From Mycobacterium sp. ITM-2016-00318 (GTDB lineage: Bacteria > Actinomycetota > Actinomycetes > Mycobacteriales > Mycobacteriaceae), in NCBI RefSeq assembly GCF_002968285.2, contig NZ_CP134400.1:3038001-3102000 (forward strand): a DNA stretch of 64,000 nucleotides, given 5' to 3'. The position numbers and the translations under genes were made by a program. The notes below the pieces were generated by a model that saw nothing but the letters and a program-made list of their open reading frames with translations, was not told where the DNA came from and did no database searches. This document shows positions 17,327 to 26,261 of this stretch, piece after piece (position 1 is the first letter of the stretch; every line of letters starts with the position of its first letter).

Positions 17327-19162
17327 ATGGCAGTCGACGCACGGGTCGAACCCGCAGTCCAGCAGGGACTATGGCAGATAGAGGACGTCCTCGACGGGCA
17401 CGGCAACATCGCGTTGCCGCCGGAGATCACCCTGATCTCACTCATCGAACGCAATATCGCCAACGTCGGCGATACCGTGGCGTACCGCTATCTGGACCAC
17501 ACCCGCTCCGAGGGCGGGCACGCCGAAGAACTCACCTGGGCCCAGCTCGGTGTGCGGATGCGCGCCATCGGCGCGGAGGTCCAGCGATTCACGTCCCGAG
17601 GGGATCGGGTGGCGGTCCTTGCCCCGCAGGGCCTGGACTACGTCGCCGGATTCTTCGCCGCCATCAAGGCGGGAACCGTTGCGGTGCCGTTGTTCGCACC
17701 CGAGATGCAGGGCCACGCCGAACGGCTCGCGATCACGCTGCACGACTCACGGCCCGCTGTCGTCCTGACCACGTCGTCAGCGTCGGCGGCTGTCGAGGCG
17801 GCGCTGACCTTGATCGGATTGAAACCGAGGCCGCATGTCATCGTCGTCGACGAAGTCCCCGATTCGGTCGGGGATGCGTTGGTGCCGGTGCCCTTGGACA
17901 CCTTGGACATCTCCCACCTGCAGTACACATCGGGCTCGACGCGCGACCCGGTGGGCGTGGAGATCACGCACAGGGCGGTGGGCACCAACCTGACACAGAT
18001 GATTCTGTCGATCGATCTGCTCGATCGAAACACGCACGGCTGCAGCTGGTTACCGCTCTACCACGACATGGGCCTTTCGATGATCGGCTTTCCTACGGTG
18101 TACGGCGGGCACTCCACGTTGATGTCGCCCGCGGCGTTCGTTCGCCGACCCGAGCGCTGGATCCACGCGCTGTCGGTCGAGTCGCGAACCGGGCGCGTCG
18201 TCACGGCCGCACCGAACTTCGCCTGCGAATACGCCGCGCAACGTGGTTTGCCTACCGGCGGGGAAGATGTCGACCTCAGCAATGTCGTACTGATCCTCGG
18301 GTCGGAACCGGTCAGCACCAAGGCCATCGACGCTTTCACCACCGCCTTCGCGCCGTACGGATTGCCGCCGACGGCGATCAAGCCGTCCTACGGCATCGCC
18401 GAGGCGACTCTGTTCGTCTCGACCATCGCACCGACCGCCACCCCGACGGTGACCCATTTCGACCGCGACAGGCTGGAGAAGGGTGAGGCGGTGCGCGTCG
18501 ACGCCGAAACTCCTGGCGCCGCCCCACACGTCTCATGCGGTCAGATCGCCCGAAGCCAATGGTGCGTGGTCGTGGATTCCGATGACCGCGTTGAATTGCC
18601 CGACGGCCGACTCGGCGAGCTCTGGGTGCACGGCGACAACGTCGGTCGCGGCTACTGGGAACGTCCCGAGGACACGCAGCGGAGTTTCGGCGCCGTCCTG
18701 CGTTCCCGTACCGCCGATAACAGCCACGCCACCGGTGCCCCGGCCGACGCGACCTGGTTGCGCACCGGCGATCTGGGCTTCTACCTCGACGGCGAGCTCT
18801 ACGTCACCGGACGCATCGCGGATCTCATCGTCGTCGACGACCGCCGGCTGTTCCCGGAGGACGTCGAGACCACAACCGCCGACGCCTCCCCGATGGTGCG
18901 CCGTGGCTATGTCGCCGCGTTCACCGTGCCGTCTGCCGACGGCCAGCGACTGGTGATCGTCGCCGAGCGGGCTTCGGGCACCCGCCGCGCTGACCCCGGT
19001 CCCGCCGTCGAGGCCGTGCACACAGAGGTGTCGCGCCGACACGAACTCAGCGTCGCCGACGTTCGGCTCGTTCCGGCGGGCGCCATCCCGCGGACGACGA
19101 GCGGCAAGCTGGCGCGGCGGGCGTGCCGGGCCGCATATCTAAGTGGCGCGTTCGGGAACTAG
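17327..19162 (+). CDS. fatty-acyl-AMP ligase (FAAL, FadD32-like)
   Basis: This 611-residue adenylating enzyme resembles mycobacterial FAALs, which make acyl-AMP and load it on acyl-carrier or polyketide synthase domains. Motifs are YTSGSTRDPVGVEITH, SWLPLYHDMGL, PSYGIAEATLFV, WLRTGDLGFYLDGELYVTGR and TTSGKLARR. GDRVAVLAPQGLDYVAGFFA near residue 90 and the long linker after PSYGIAEATLFV are FAAL-like. No PKS, ACP or mycolyl gene is next to it, so the acceptor is unknown. The first in-frame ATG that fits the promoter is 17327. It is followed 30 bases later by the monooxygenase-like gene. Confidence 0.87.
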   Translation: MAVDARVEPAVQQGLWQIEDVLDGHGNIALPPEITLISLIERNIANVGDTVAYRYLDHTRSEGGHAEELTWAQLGVRMRAIGAEVQRFTSRGDRVAVLAPQGLDYVAGFFAAIKAGTVAVPLFAPEMQGHAERLAITLHDSRPAVVLTTSSASAAVEAALTLIGLKPRPHVIVVDEVPDSVGDALVPVPLDTLDISHLQYTSGSTRDPVGVEITHRAVGTNLTQMILSIDLLDRNTHGCSWLPLYHDMGLSMIGFPTVYGGHSTLMSPAAFVRRPERWIHALSVESRTGRVVTAAPNFACEYAAQRGLPTGGEDVDLSNVVLILGSEPVSTKAIDAFTTAFAPYGLPPTAIKPSYGIAEATLFVSTIAPTATPTVTHFDRDRLEKGEAVRVDAETPGAAPHVSCGQIARSQWCVVVDSDDRVELPDGRLGELWVHGDNVGRGYWERPEDTQRSFGAVLRSRTADNSHATGAPADATWLRTGDLGFYLDGELYVTGRIADLIVVDDRRLFPEDVETTTADASPMVRRGYVAAFTVPSADGQRLVIVAERASGTRRADPGPAVEAVHTEVSRRHELSVADVRLVPAGAIPRTTSGKLARRACRAAYLSGAFGN

Positions 19163-19179
19163 TGACACGGTCCCGCCGC

Positions 19180-19185
19180 TAGGGT
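19180..19185 (+). promoter_or_regulatory. -10 box before gene at 19193 (leaderless)
   Basis: TAGGGT lies seven bases before GTG 19193 in the 30-base gap after the FAAL gene. It gives this gene its own leaderless start even though it follows closely on the same strand. Confidence 0.5.
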
Positions 19186-19192
19186 CAGGCGG

Positions 19193-20377
19193 GTGACGTC
19201 GATAGCCGAAGCCCCCAGCCGGATTGTCGGATTGGCACGCGACATGCGTGAGCTGGTGGCGGCAGAAGCCGCCGAATCCGAGCGCAGCCGCACTCTCACC
19301 CCGGCGGTCGTCGAGGCGATGTGGAACGGCGGGCTGATGTCGGCGTTCAACCCGATCGCGGCGGGCGGTGACGAGCCGTCCTTCGCCGAGATGATCGAGA
19401 CCTGGATCGAGATGGCTTGGCAGGACGGGTCATTCGGTTGGGTCGGCATCGCCAACCTGCCGTCCGCATTCGCCGCAGCGGCCTATCTGCCCGACGCCGG
19501 TTTCGCCGAGGTGTTCACCGACAACGACAACCGGGTCACGATGGGCGGTCAGTTCTTCCCCAACGGTCAGGGCACGGTCGTCGACGGCGGCTACCGGTTG
19601 AGTGGATCGTGGAGTTTCGGCTCCGGCACCGGGCACTCCGAGTACGTCGCCGCCGGCTTTTTCCCGATGGACGACGGGGAGATGCGCTGGATCGCCGAGG
19701 GCATCCCCGACATGCAGGTGGCGGTCGTACCGCGAGAGCAGATCGCGTTCAATGACGGCTGGTTCGTCCAGGGCCTCAAGGGAACCGGCTCCTACGACTA
19801 CAGCGCCTCCGACGTGTTCGTGCCCGCGCACCGCACCTTCGCGCTGTTCTCGCGCACGCCGCGGCGGGGAAGTTCGCCCGCCACGCGGATGGGGCTGATG
19901 TCCGTCACCGCAGCGGGACACGCGTCGTGGGCGCTCGGCGTGGCCAAGAGCATGCTCGATGACGTCACCGAGCTGGCGGCCACTAAGTTCCGGATGAGTG
20001 ACATGGCCTCACTGGCCAGCCGCCCGACCTTCCAGAAAGGTCTGGCGCACCACGTCTCGGCCTGGCGGGCCGCACACCTCCTGGTGCTCGACGCGTTCAC
20101 CACCGCCGAAACGGCGGTCGCCGCGGGCGACGACCTGACTCCGATGCTGCGCGCGGACATGCGCGCGGCCGCGGTGTACGCCACCGATGTGGCACGCGAG
20201 TGCGCCGAGTGGGCTCATCTGGTCGCGGGCACCAGCTCGATCCGGGAAGGCAGCAGGCTCGAGCGGGCGTTCCGCGACGTCTACACCGGCACCCAGCACG
20301 CGTTCATCAGCGAGAAGGTGGCGATCGACGCGGCCCAGATCTGGCTCGGCGTGATCGAGGACCAGTTCGGGCTGTAA
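19193..20377 (+). CDS. acyl-CoA dehydrogenase-fold flavin oxidoreductase (HsaA-like)
   Basis: This 394-residue protein has the acyl-CoA dehydrogenase-like fold used by flavin-dependent two-component monooxygenases of the HsaA/DszC type. Signs are the N-terminal helical region, GSFGWVGIAN, YRLSGSWSFGSGTGHSEY in the middle beta domain, KGTGSYDYSASDVFVPAHRTF, and the C-terminal helical domain with AGTSSIREGSRLERAFRD. The catalytic Glu of true acyl-CoA dehydrogenases is not evident, supporting a monooxygenase or related role. The substrate is unknown. The GTG start is set by the TAGGGT box. Confidence 0.78.
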   Translation: MTSIAEAPSRIVGLARDMRELVAAEAAESERSRTLTPAVVEAMWNGGLMSAFNPIAAGGDEPSFAEMIETWIEMAWQDGSFGWVGIANLPSAFAAAAYLPDAGFAEVFTDNDNRVTMGGQFFPNGQGTVVDGGYRLSGSWSFGSGTGHSEYVAAGFFPMDDGEMRWIAEGIPDMQVAVVPREQIAFNDGWFVQGLKGTGSYDYSASDVFVPAHRTFALFSRTPRRGSSPATRMGLMSVTAAGHASWALGVAKSMLDDVTELAATKFRMSDMASLASRPTFQKGLAHHVSAWRAAHLLVLDAFTTAETAVAAGDDLTPMLRADMRAAAVYATDVARECAEWAHLVAGTSSIREGSRLERAFRDVYTGTQHAFISEKVAIDAAQIWLGVIEDQFGL

Positions 20378-20389
20378 CGCCCCCGCAGA

Positions 20390-20395
20390 TAGGGT
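20390..20395 (+). promoter_or_regulatory. -10 box before gene at 20401 (leaderless)
   Basis: TAGGGT is followed by five bases and ATG 20401. The same hexamer precedes the previous gene, so consecutive genes in this row have separate leaderless promoters. Confidence 0.45.
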
Positions 20396-20400
20396 TTTCC

Positions 20401-21789
20401 ATGCGCGATCGCACCGCAGGGCTGTCCGTAGCCGCGCAACACGCACAGGAGTTCCTCGACGGTCTCGACGATCGCCCGGTGGCCGCCCGCGTCGACGCGG
20501 CGGGGGTGCGCGAGGTGCTCGGCGGCCCGCTGCCCCAACAGGGCGAGGATCCGCAGACCGTCATCGCGGCGCTGGCCGCCGGTGCAGAGCCCGGACTGGT
20601 GGCCACGGCAGGCCCACGCCACTTCGGGTTCGTGATCGGCGGGGCGCTGCCCGCCGCGCTCGCCGCGGACTGGCTGGTGTCGGCGTGGGACCAGAACGCG
20701 GCGTTTCACGCCCTGTCTCCTGCGGCCGCCGCGATCGAGGAGATCACGTCGGCGTGGGTGGTCGATGTGCTCGGACTGCCCGAGCACGCCAGCGTCGGAT
20801 TCGTTACAGGGGGCCAGGGCGCGAACACCACATGCCTGGCCGCCGCGCGGCACGCGGTACTCGCAAAGGCCGGCTGGAACGTCGAGGACGACGGGCTCAT
20901 CGGCGCCCCGCAGATACGCCTCTTCTGCGGCGAGCAGGCCCACGCGACGATCGACACCGCCCTGCGCCAACTCGGCCTCGGCGGCAATACGGCGGTTCGG
21001 GTTGCCGCCGATGATCAGGGCCGGATACGTCCCGACGCGCTGAAAGAAGCGCTGGCTCTTTCGGCCGGTCCGGCGATCGTGTGCGCGCAGGCGGGCAACG
21101 TGGCGACCGGCGCGTTCGATCCCTTCGAACCCATCGCCGATGCCTGTGCCGCCCATGACGCCTGGCTTCACGTCGACGCTGCCTTCGGGCTGTGGGCGGC
21201 AGCGGCGCCCAGCCTCCGCCACCTGACGACCGGCGTCGACCGCGCCGACTCGTGGGCGGTGGACGCGCATAAATGGCTGAACGTGCCCTACGACGGCGCG
21301 ATGGCCATCGTCGCCGACCCGGCTGCCCATGTCGCCGCGATGAGCCTGGCGGGCCCGTACCTGGTGGCCGACGCCGGGCAACGCGACAGCACCAACTTCG
21401 TGCCCGAGAGCTCCCGGCGCGCACGCGTGGTGCCGATCTACGCGGCGCTGCGGTCGCTGGGCCGGGCCGGGGTGGCCGAGATGGTGGACCGCAACTGCGC
21501 TCAGGCTCGGCGGATGGCCGACCGGCTGGCGACGATCCCCGGCGCGCACGTCGTCAACGACGTCGTGCTCAACCAGGTGCTGGTAGCTCTGCCGGGCGGC
21601 GACGACGCCAACAGGGCCGCAGTCGCCGCTGTCCAGCGCGACGGGACCTGCTGGCTGGGCGGCACCACATGGAACGGCCGGTACGTCCTTCGGGTGTCGG
21701 TCTCCAACTGGGCGACGACCGACGACGACATCGACCTTTCGGCCGACGCGATCACGCGTGCGGCACAGTCGGCGACGGCGGCGTCCTAA
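20401..21789 (+). CDS. PLP-dependent group II decarboxylase-like protein
   Basis: This 462-residue fold-type I PLP enzyme belongs to the pyridoxal-dependent decarboxylase group. The cofactor lysine is Lys291 in WAVDAHKWLNVPYD, preceded by LHVDAAFGLW with the Asp that contacts the pyridine nitrogen. GFVTGGQGANTTCLAAARHA is the phosphate-binding region. Members decarboxylate aromatic or acidic L-amino acids, and some act as lyases; the substrate here is not predictable. The ATG at 20401 is chosen because of the TAGGGT box and because upstream codons belong to the preceding gene. Confidence 0.85.
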   Translation: MRDRTAGLSVAAQHAQEFLDGLDDRPVAARVDAAGVREVLGGPLPQQGEDPQTVIAALAAGAEPGLVATAGPRHFGFVIGGALPAALAADWLVSAWDQNAAFHALSPAAAAIEEITSAWVVDVLGLPEHASVGFVTGGQGANTTCLAAARHAVLAKAGWNVEDDGLIGAPQIRLFCGEQAHATIDTALRQLGLGGNTAVRVAADDQGRIRPDALKEALALSAGPAIVCAQAGNVATGAFDPFEPIADACAAHDAWLHVDAAFGLWAAAAPSLRHLTTGVDRADSWAVDAHKWLNVPYDGAMAIVADPAAHVAAMSLAGPYLVADAGQRDSTNFVPESSRRARVVPIYAALRSLGRAGVAEMVDRNCAQARRMADRLATIPGAHVVNDVVLNQVLVALPGGDDANRAAVAAVQRDGTCWLGGTTWNGRYVLRVSVSNWATTDDDIDLSADAITRAAQSATAAS

Positions 21790-21792
21790 GCT
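21787..21792 (+). promoter_or_regulatory. -10 box before gene at 21799 (leaderless)
   Basis: TAAGCT overlaps the stop codon of the decarboxylase gene and ends six bases before ATG 21799. Confidence 0.45.
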
Positions 21793-21798
21793 GCTGCC

Positions 21799-22197
21799 AT
21801 GCCCATGGACCGCGCCGCGCTCGTCGTCGGCGGTATTCGCCTCGCGTCAGGAGTGTCGTTCCTCGTCGATCCGCTTCGCGCGAACCGGCTGTGGGGCGAT
21901 CCCGACGAGCCGGCCCCGACCGCGCGCCTGCTGTTGCGTTCGATGGGTTACCGCGACGCGCTGATCGGCGGACTGCTGATGTCGTCGGCGCTGCGCGGGA
22001 AGAACACGCGCGGTTGGTTTCTCGCCTCGGGCGGGGCCGATGCCGCGGACCTGCTCGGCGGGATGAGCGTGCACTCCGAGATGAAGCAATCGCAGCAGTT
22101 GATCGGCCTCGGAGGCGCGGTCGTGGGTATCGGTGTCGGACTGTGGGGCGCTACCCGGCGGCGCCGCGCTTCCTCAGCGGCGCAAGAAGCGCGCTGA
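21799..22197 (+). CDS. small membrane protein (DUF4267-like)
   Basis: This 132-residue protein has hydrophobic segments near residues 6-24, 52-65 and 105-119 with short loops (GYRDALIGGLL; GGADAADLLGG), consistent with a small integral membrane protein resembling DUF4267 proteins. It ends with the basic segment RRRRAS. No function is known to me. Its 3' end overlaps the convergent TetR gene by 47 bases. Confidence 0.7.
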   Translation: MPMDRAALVVGGIRLASGVSFLVDPLRANRLWGDPDEPAPTARLLLRSMGYRDALIGGLLMSSALRGKNTRGWFLASGGADAADLLGGMSVHSEMKQSQQLIGLGGAVVGIGVGLWGATRRRRASSAAQEAR

Positions 22198-22771
22198 GGC
22201 CGTATTCGAATACGGCGTCGTAGTCGGTCGGTGCCTGCAGCGCCTCCACGAGCGACCGGTCGGGCCAGTCCTCGCTCCACAACGAAGGGTCCTCTTCGTC
22301 ATGCTTGGCGCCGCGAACCGCCGAGAACTGCATGACGGCCGACGAGATGACATGGACCTGAATCGCGCGCAGAATGAGCGCGGCATCGGTTCCGGTGATG
22401 CCGACTTCGGCCAGCTGCGCAGCCAACGTCTGCTGAATCGGTAGAAACAGCAACGGTGTTCGATCGCGCTCATGCGCAATCGCCAACAGATGCTGTCGTT
22501 CGATGAGTACCTTCCGCTGCGAACGGGCGAGTGAGGCAATGCGATCGACAGGTGTCTCGCCATCGGCGGGCAGATGGGCCATCTGGCTCAGTAGCCGGTC
22601 GACGAGACTGTCGAACAGCTTGTCGCGGCCGCCGATGTGCCAGTAGATCGAGGTCGCTGCCACCCCGAGCTCCTCGGCGAGATTACGCATCCTGAAGGCA
22701 TCGACACCGTGAAGCTCGATCAGGCCGGCCGCGGTGTCGAGGATCGTTTCCGCGTCGACGGATTCCTTCAT
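22151..22771 (-). CDS. TetR-family regulator
   Basis: This 206-residue protein begins with a TetR helix-turn-helix: ILDTAAGLIELHGVDAFRMRNLAEELGVAATSIYWHIGGRDKL, within residues 10-53. The rest is an all-helical ligand domain with a TetR_C-type RQHLLAIAHERDRTP segment. Its ATG overlaps the stop of the Rieske gene (22768-22771), so the two form an operon led by the oxygenase. It is the likely binder of the palindrome at 24124-24138 upstream of that operon, which would make it autoregulatory. Confidence 0.88.
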   Translation of the reverse strand: MKESVDAETILDTAAGLIELHGVDAFRMRNLAEELGVAATSIYWHIGGRDKLFDSLVDRLLSQMAHLPADGETPVDRIASLARSQRKVLIERQHLLAIAHERDRTPLLFLPIQQTLAAQLAEVGITGTDAALILRAIQVHVISSAVMQFSAVRGAKHDEEDPSLWSEDWPDRSLVEALQAPTDYDAVFEYGLSALLAPLRKRGAAG

Positions 22772-24093
22772 GGTGTCTCACCCCCCGTCATCCGCTGCGC
22801 CGCCGGCAGATCCAGATAGCCCTCGAGGTTCCTGTGCATGCTGATCACGCGACGCTCCTCGCCTGACAGCGTCAGATGCGTCAAACCGGGCTGATGCAGG
22901 CCGCGCTGCAGGCCCGCGAGCACGGCGATGTCCTGGCTCAGCACCAGGCCGGGGTGCGCCTCGCCGGCTGTCATCCGCATGTCGGCCGGCTTCATCCGTG
23001 GCGCGCTTGGTGGCATCCGGGCCCACAGAATCATCACCAGTTCGCCGTGATCCGGGTCGGGCCCGGGGCGGGCGGCCAACACCGTCAAGTGATCGGCGTT
23101 GGCCAGAAGCGACATGTTCGGGAAGACGTTGTACTGATGCAGCCGCATGATGTGGTCGGTGGTGGTCCAGCTCAGGTCGACCCCGCGTTGGGCGGCGAAT
23201 TCCCTTGTCCGCTCGGCGATCACATCGGAGACCGATTGACCAGGCTGTCGGTCGTCGGGAAACGGGGTGCCCTCCTCGACCCCCATCAGCGCGCCCTGGG
23301 TGCTCACATACGCCTCCCATACGTCGGCGTCCGAGAGTGGTTCCTTGATCTGTGGGCTCGGCACGCCGTAGACCTGCTCGGACTTGCCGGTCCGTCCCCA
23401 GATCACTTGCGGCGCATGCACATCGTCCATGCACCTGTGCAACTCGGGATGCAGTGTCTGGATGTGGTAGGTCTCGCTGAACCCGTCGGCGATCGTCTTC
23501 CAATTGGCATCGACCTCGACGGTGATGGTGGCGTAGCACCGGAAGTCGCCGAGGCCGCACCACGCGATGTCAGCCGGCACCGCCTCGAGCCATTCGTTCA
23601 GCGGCATCGCCTCGACGTCGAGGTTGACGAAGACCAGCCGCTCCCACGTGTCGACGTTGGCTGCGAACAGCGGAACCTCCGACATCCGCAGCGTGCCGAA
23701 GCCTTTGCGGTTGGGCACGCGCTTCAGCGCTCCGGACAGGTCCCACGTCCACCCGTGATATCCGCACTTGAGCTCCCGCAGCTCCGAACCCGCCCCCGAA
23801 CACAGCGAGTTGCCCCGGTGTCTGCACACGTTCTGGAATGCGCGAAGCCGGCCGTCGTCACCGCGGACGACCAGCACCGAGTAGGGACCGCACGTGTATT
23901 CGAAGTAGTCGCCGGGTTCTGCGACATGGTCGACGGTGCAGGCGACCTGCCACACCTTCGGCCACATGCGGCCGCGTTCGAGCTGCGCAAAAGCCGAGGA
24001 GTGGTAGCGGTCAGCGGGGACCCGCGTCGGGCTCGTCGGCGGAGTGCCGATGGCGTCCTCGCGCTGGCTGGGCGCTTGCACGGTGTCCGTCAC
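22768..24093 (-). CDS. Rieske aromatic-ring-hydroxylating oxygenase, alpha subunit
   Basis: This 441-residue protein is a Rieske non-haem iron oxygenase. The 2Fe-2S ligands are Cys90/His92 (CRHRG) and Cys110/His113 (CGYHGW), and the mononuclear iron site is the DGFSETYHIQTLHPELH region near residue 210. These enzymes hydroxylate or demethylate aromatic or quaternary-amine substrates with electrons from a separate reductase. No reductase or ferredoxin gene is adjacent. GAAGGG precedes the GTG at 24093. It is divergent from the amidohydrolase across a TetR-type operator. Confidence 0.9.
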   Translation of the reverse strand: MTDTVQAPSQREDAIGTPPTSPTRVPADRYHSSAFAQLERGRMWPKVWQVACTVDHVAEPGDYFEYTCGPYSVLVVRGDDGRLRAFQNVCRHRGNSLCSGAGSELRELKCGYHGWTWDLSGALKRVPNRKGFGTLRMSEVPLFAANVDTWERLVFVNLDVEAMPLNEWLEAVPADIAWCGLGDFRCYATITVEVDANWKTIADGFSETYHIQTLHPELHRCMDDVHAPQVIWGRTGKSEQVYGVPSPQIKEPLSDADVWEAYVSTQGALMGVEEGTPFPDDRQPGQSVSDVIAERTREFAAQRGVDLSWTTTDHIMRLHQYNVFPNMSLLANADHLTVLAARPGPDPDHGELVMILWARMPPSAPRMKPADMRMTAGEAHPGLVLSQDIAVLAGLQRGLHQPGLTHLTLSGEERRVISMHRNLEGYLDLPAAQRMTGGETP

Positions 24094-24123
24094 GATTGGC
24101 CCTTCTATTCGGCGCCACCGGTC

Positions 24124-24138
24124 TGTAACGGTGTTACA
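24124..24138. promoter_or_regulatory. TetR-type operator palindrome TGTAAC-GGT-GTTACA
   Basis: Six-base perfect inverted arms with a three-base centre sit in the 88-base divergent gap, 31 bases before the Rieske start and 43 bases before the amidohydrolase start. The form matches TetR-family operators, and the only adjacent regulator gene is the TetR at 22151-22771 in the same operon. Confidence 0.65.
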
Positions 24139-24181
24139 TTGGCCACCGTAGCCCTCCGGACCGCCTCGCTAGGGAGTAATC

Positions 24182-25942
24182 GTGTTCGATCTCAAGATCA
24201 CCAACGGGACCGTTGTCGACGGAACGGGTGCGGACCGCTTCGCAGCCGACGTGGGGATCAGCGACGGCAAGATCGTCGAGGTCCGCCGTCGCGGCGCAGG
24301 CGACACGGCGCTCGAAGGGGAGGCCGCAGAGACGATCGATGCACGAGGCAAGATCGTCGCGCCGGGCTTCGTGGACATCCATACGCATTACGACGGCCAG
24401 GTCAGCTGGGACAGCCTGCTGGAACCGTCGAGCGGACACGGCGTCACGACCGTCGTCGCGGGCAACTGCGGAGTCGGCTTCGCGCCTGTGCGGCCGGGCC
24501 GGGAGGACTGGCTGATCGGGTTGATGGAAGGTGTAGAGGACATTCCCGGCGCCGCGCTCACCGAGGGCATTTCCTGGGGCTGGGAGAGCTACCCCGAATA
24601 TCTCGACGTCATCGAGAAGCACGACCTGGCCATCGATGTCGGCAGTCAGATCGCCCACGGTGCGGTGCGCGCTTACGCGATGGGGGATCGGGGCGCCCGC
24701 AACGAGCCGGCCACCCTAGAGGACATCGCCGCCATGGCGCGCCTCGTGCAGGAGGGCATCGAGGCCGGCGCGCTCGGCTTCTCGACATCGCGCACGCTCG
24801 GCCATCGCGCCATCGACGGCGAACCGGTGCCTGGCACGTATGCCGCCGAGGACGAGCTGTTCGGCCTCGGCCGGGCGATGGCCGCGGGCGGGCGGGCGGT
24901 GTTCGAGCTGGCGCCGCAAGGCGTCGCGGGGGAGGACATCATCGCGCCCAAGAAGGAACTCGAGTGGATGCAGCGCCTCGGCGCGGAGATCGACCGGCCG
25001 ATCTCATTCGGCATGATCCAGGTCGACGCCGCTCCCGATCTCTGGCGCGAACAGCTGGACATCTCGGCTGCGGCGCACGAAGCGGGCAGTGAGCTGTACC
25101 CACAGATCGCGGCGCGTCCGTTCGGGATGCTGTTCGGCTTTCCCGGTCACCACGCCTTCACGCATCGTCCGACGTTCCGACGCCTCAAGGCGGAGTGCAG
25201 CCGGACGGAGTTGGCGCAGCGGCTCACCGAACCTGCCGTCAAGGCCGCGATCCTCGCCGAGGACGACCTGCCGCCCGACCCGAAGTTGTTGTTCGACAAC
25301 ATGTTCGCGCTCGTTCAATACTCGCTTGGACGCATCTACGCCCTCGGTGATCCGCCCGATTACGAGCCCACCGTCGAACGCACCGTCGAAAAGATCGCCG
25401 GCGAACGCGGTGAGGACCCGTTGACGACCCTGTACGACCTGATGCTCGAGGAGAACGCGACCTCGATGTTGATGCTGCCGTTCTACAACTACTACTACGG
25501 CAACCATGACGCGATTCGCGAGATGCTGATGCATCCGGCGGGTGTGGTCGGGCTTTCCGACGGCGGCGCGCACTGCGGCATGATCTGCGACGCGTCCTAC
25601 CCGACGTTCCTGCTGACGCACTGGGCGCGCGACCGGTACCGGGGCGACAAGCTGCCGCTGGAGTATGTGGTGCGCAAGCAATCCCGCGACACCGCGCAGT
25701 TGTTCGGTCTGTCGGACCGCGGTGTCGTCGAGGTCGGCAAGAAGGCCGACCTCAACGTCATCGACATGGATGCGATCACGCTGCATCCGGCGCGAATGGC
25801 CTACGACCTGCCGGCAGGCGGTCAGCGCTTGGTTCAGGGTGCGTCGGGGTACTCCGCCACGATCGTCAACGGAGTCGTGACCCGCCGCGACGGCGTCGAC
25901 ACCGGGGCACGCCCAGGCCGCCTCATTCGCGGGGCGCGCTGA
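24182..25942 (+). CDS. amidohydrolase (N-acyl-D-amino-acid deacylase-like)
   Basis: This 586-residue protein has the D-aminoacylase/dihydroorotase-like amidohydrolase layout: a small beta domain ([15 protein letters not shown]), the metal motif [11 protein letters not shown] near residue 64, a TIM barrel, [11 protein letters not shown] with the metal-ligand Asp, and the C-terminal return of the beta domain ([15 protein letters not shown]). It would hydrolyse amide or related bonds; the natural substrate is unknown. AGGGAG precedes the GTG at 24182. It is divergent from the Rieske/TetR operon and probably under the same operator. Confidence 0.85.
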   Translation: MFDLKITNGTVVDGTGADRFAADVGISDGKIVEVRRRGAGDTALEGEAAETIDARGKIVAPGFVDIHTHYDGQVSWDSLLEPSSGHGVTTVVAGNCGVGFAPVRPGREDWLIGLMEGVEDIPGAALTEGISWGWESYPEYLDVIEKHDLAIDVGSQIAHGAVRAYAMGDRGARNEPATLEDIAAMARLVQEGIEAGALGFSTSRTLGHRAIDGEPVPGTYAAEDELFGLGRAMAAGGRAVFELAPQGVAGEDIIAPKKELEWMQRLGAEIDRPISFGMIQVDAAPDLWREQLDISAAAHEAGSELYPQIAARPFGMLFGFPGHHAFTHRPTFRRLKAECSRTELAQRLTEPAVKAAILAEDDLPPDPKLLFDNMFALVQYSLGRIYALGDPPDYEPTVERTVEKIAGERGEDPLTTLYDLMLEENATSMLMLPFYNYYYGNHDAIREMLMHPAGVVGLSDGGAHCGMICDASYPTFLLTHWARDRYRGDKLPLEYVVRKQSRDTAQLFGLSDRGVVEVGKKADLNVIDMDAITLHPARMAYDLPAGGQRLVQGASGYSATIVNGVVTRRDGVDTGARPGRLIRGAR

Positions 25943-25989
25943 CCGAGGCGAGCAGCATCCCGGCTAGCCGGGCGCTCGCAGGTCCGAGA

Positions 25990-26244
25990 TGCGGCGCGGA
26001 CCGCCCATCTCGCACCATCGTCACGATCGCCGAGCCACCCAGAATGCACCCCGACGGTGGGCGCGCAGTGTTCTTCATCGTCGAACCCAACCGCGATCAG
26101 CTCGTGGCGCTCGAGCAGAAGCTGCGCGACAGCCTACTGAAACCCGTTGTCGGAGCGGTGTTCTCCCTCACCGAGGCGCTGGCTGCGTTCGATCCCGCCC
26201 ACCGCTCACCAGGCAAGACGGTCATCCGCGTCGTGGAGCCGTAG
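25990..26244 (+). pseudogene. C-terminal remnant of zinc-type alcohol dehydrogenase/quinone reductase (MDR)
   Basis: The forward frame reads RTIVTIAEPP, then HPDGGRAVFFIVEPNRDQLVALE and LKPVVGAVFSLTEALAAFD, ending PGKTVIRVVEP and a stop at 26244. This matches the last 75 or so residues of NADPH:quinone-reductase-like MDR proteins. The preceding 260 residues, including the nucleotide-binding domain, are absent because the amidohydrolase gene ends at 25942. It is therefore a truncated leftover; an in-frame ATG at 26044 exists but would make only a fragment. Confidence 0.65.
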
Positions 26245-26261
26245 CCAGCCTGGCTGATGCC

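Noticed and set aside
22876..25092. 738-codon forward frame opposite the Rieske gene
   Set aside because: It runs through the antisense of a Rieske oxygenase and out of frame through the amidohydrolase; no domain, Arg-rich second half.
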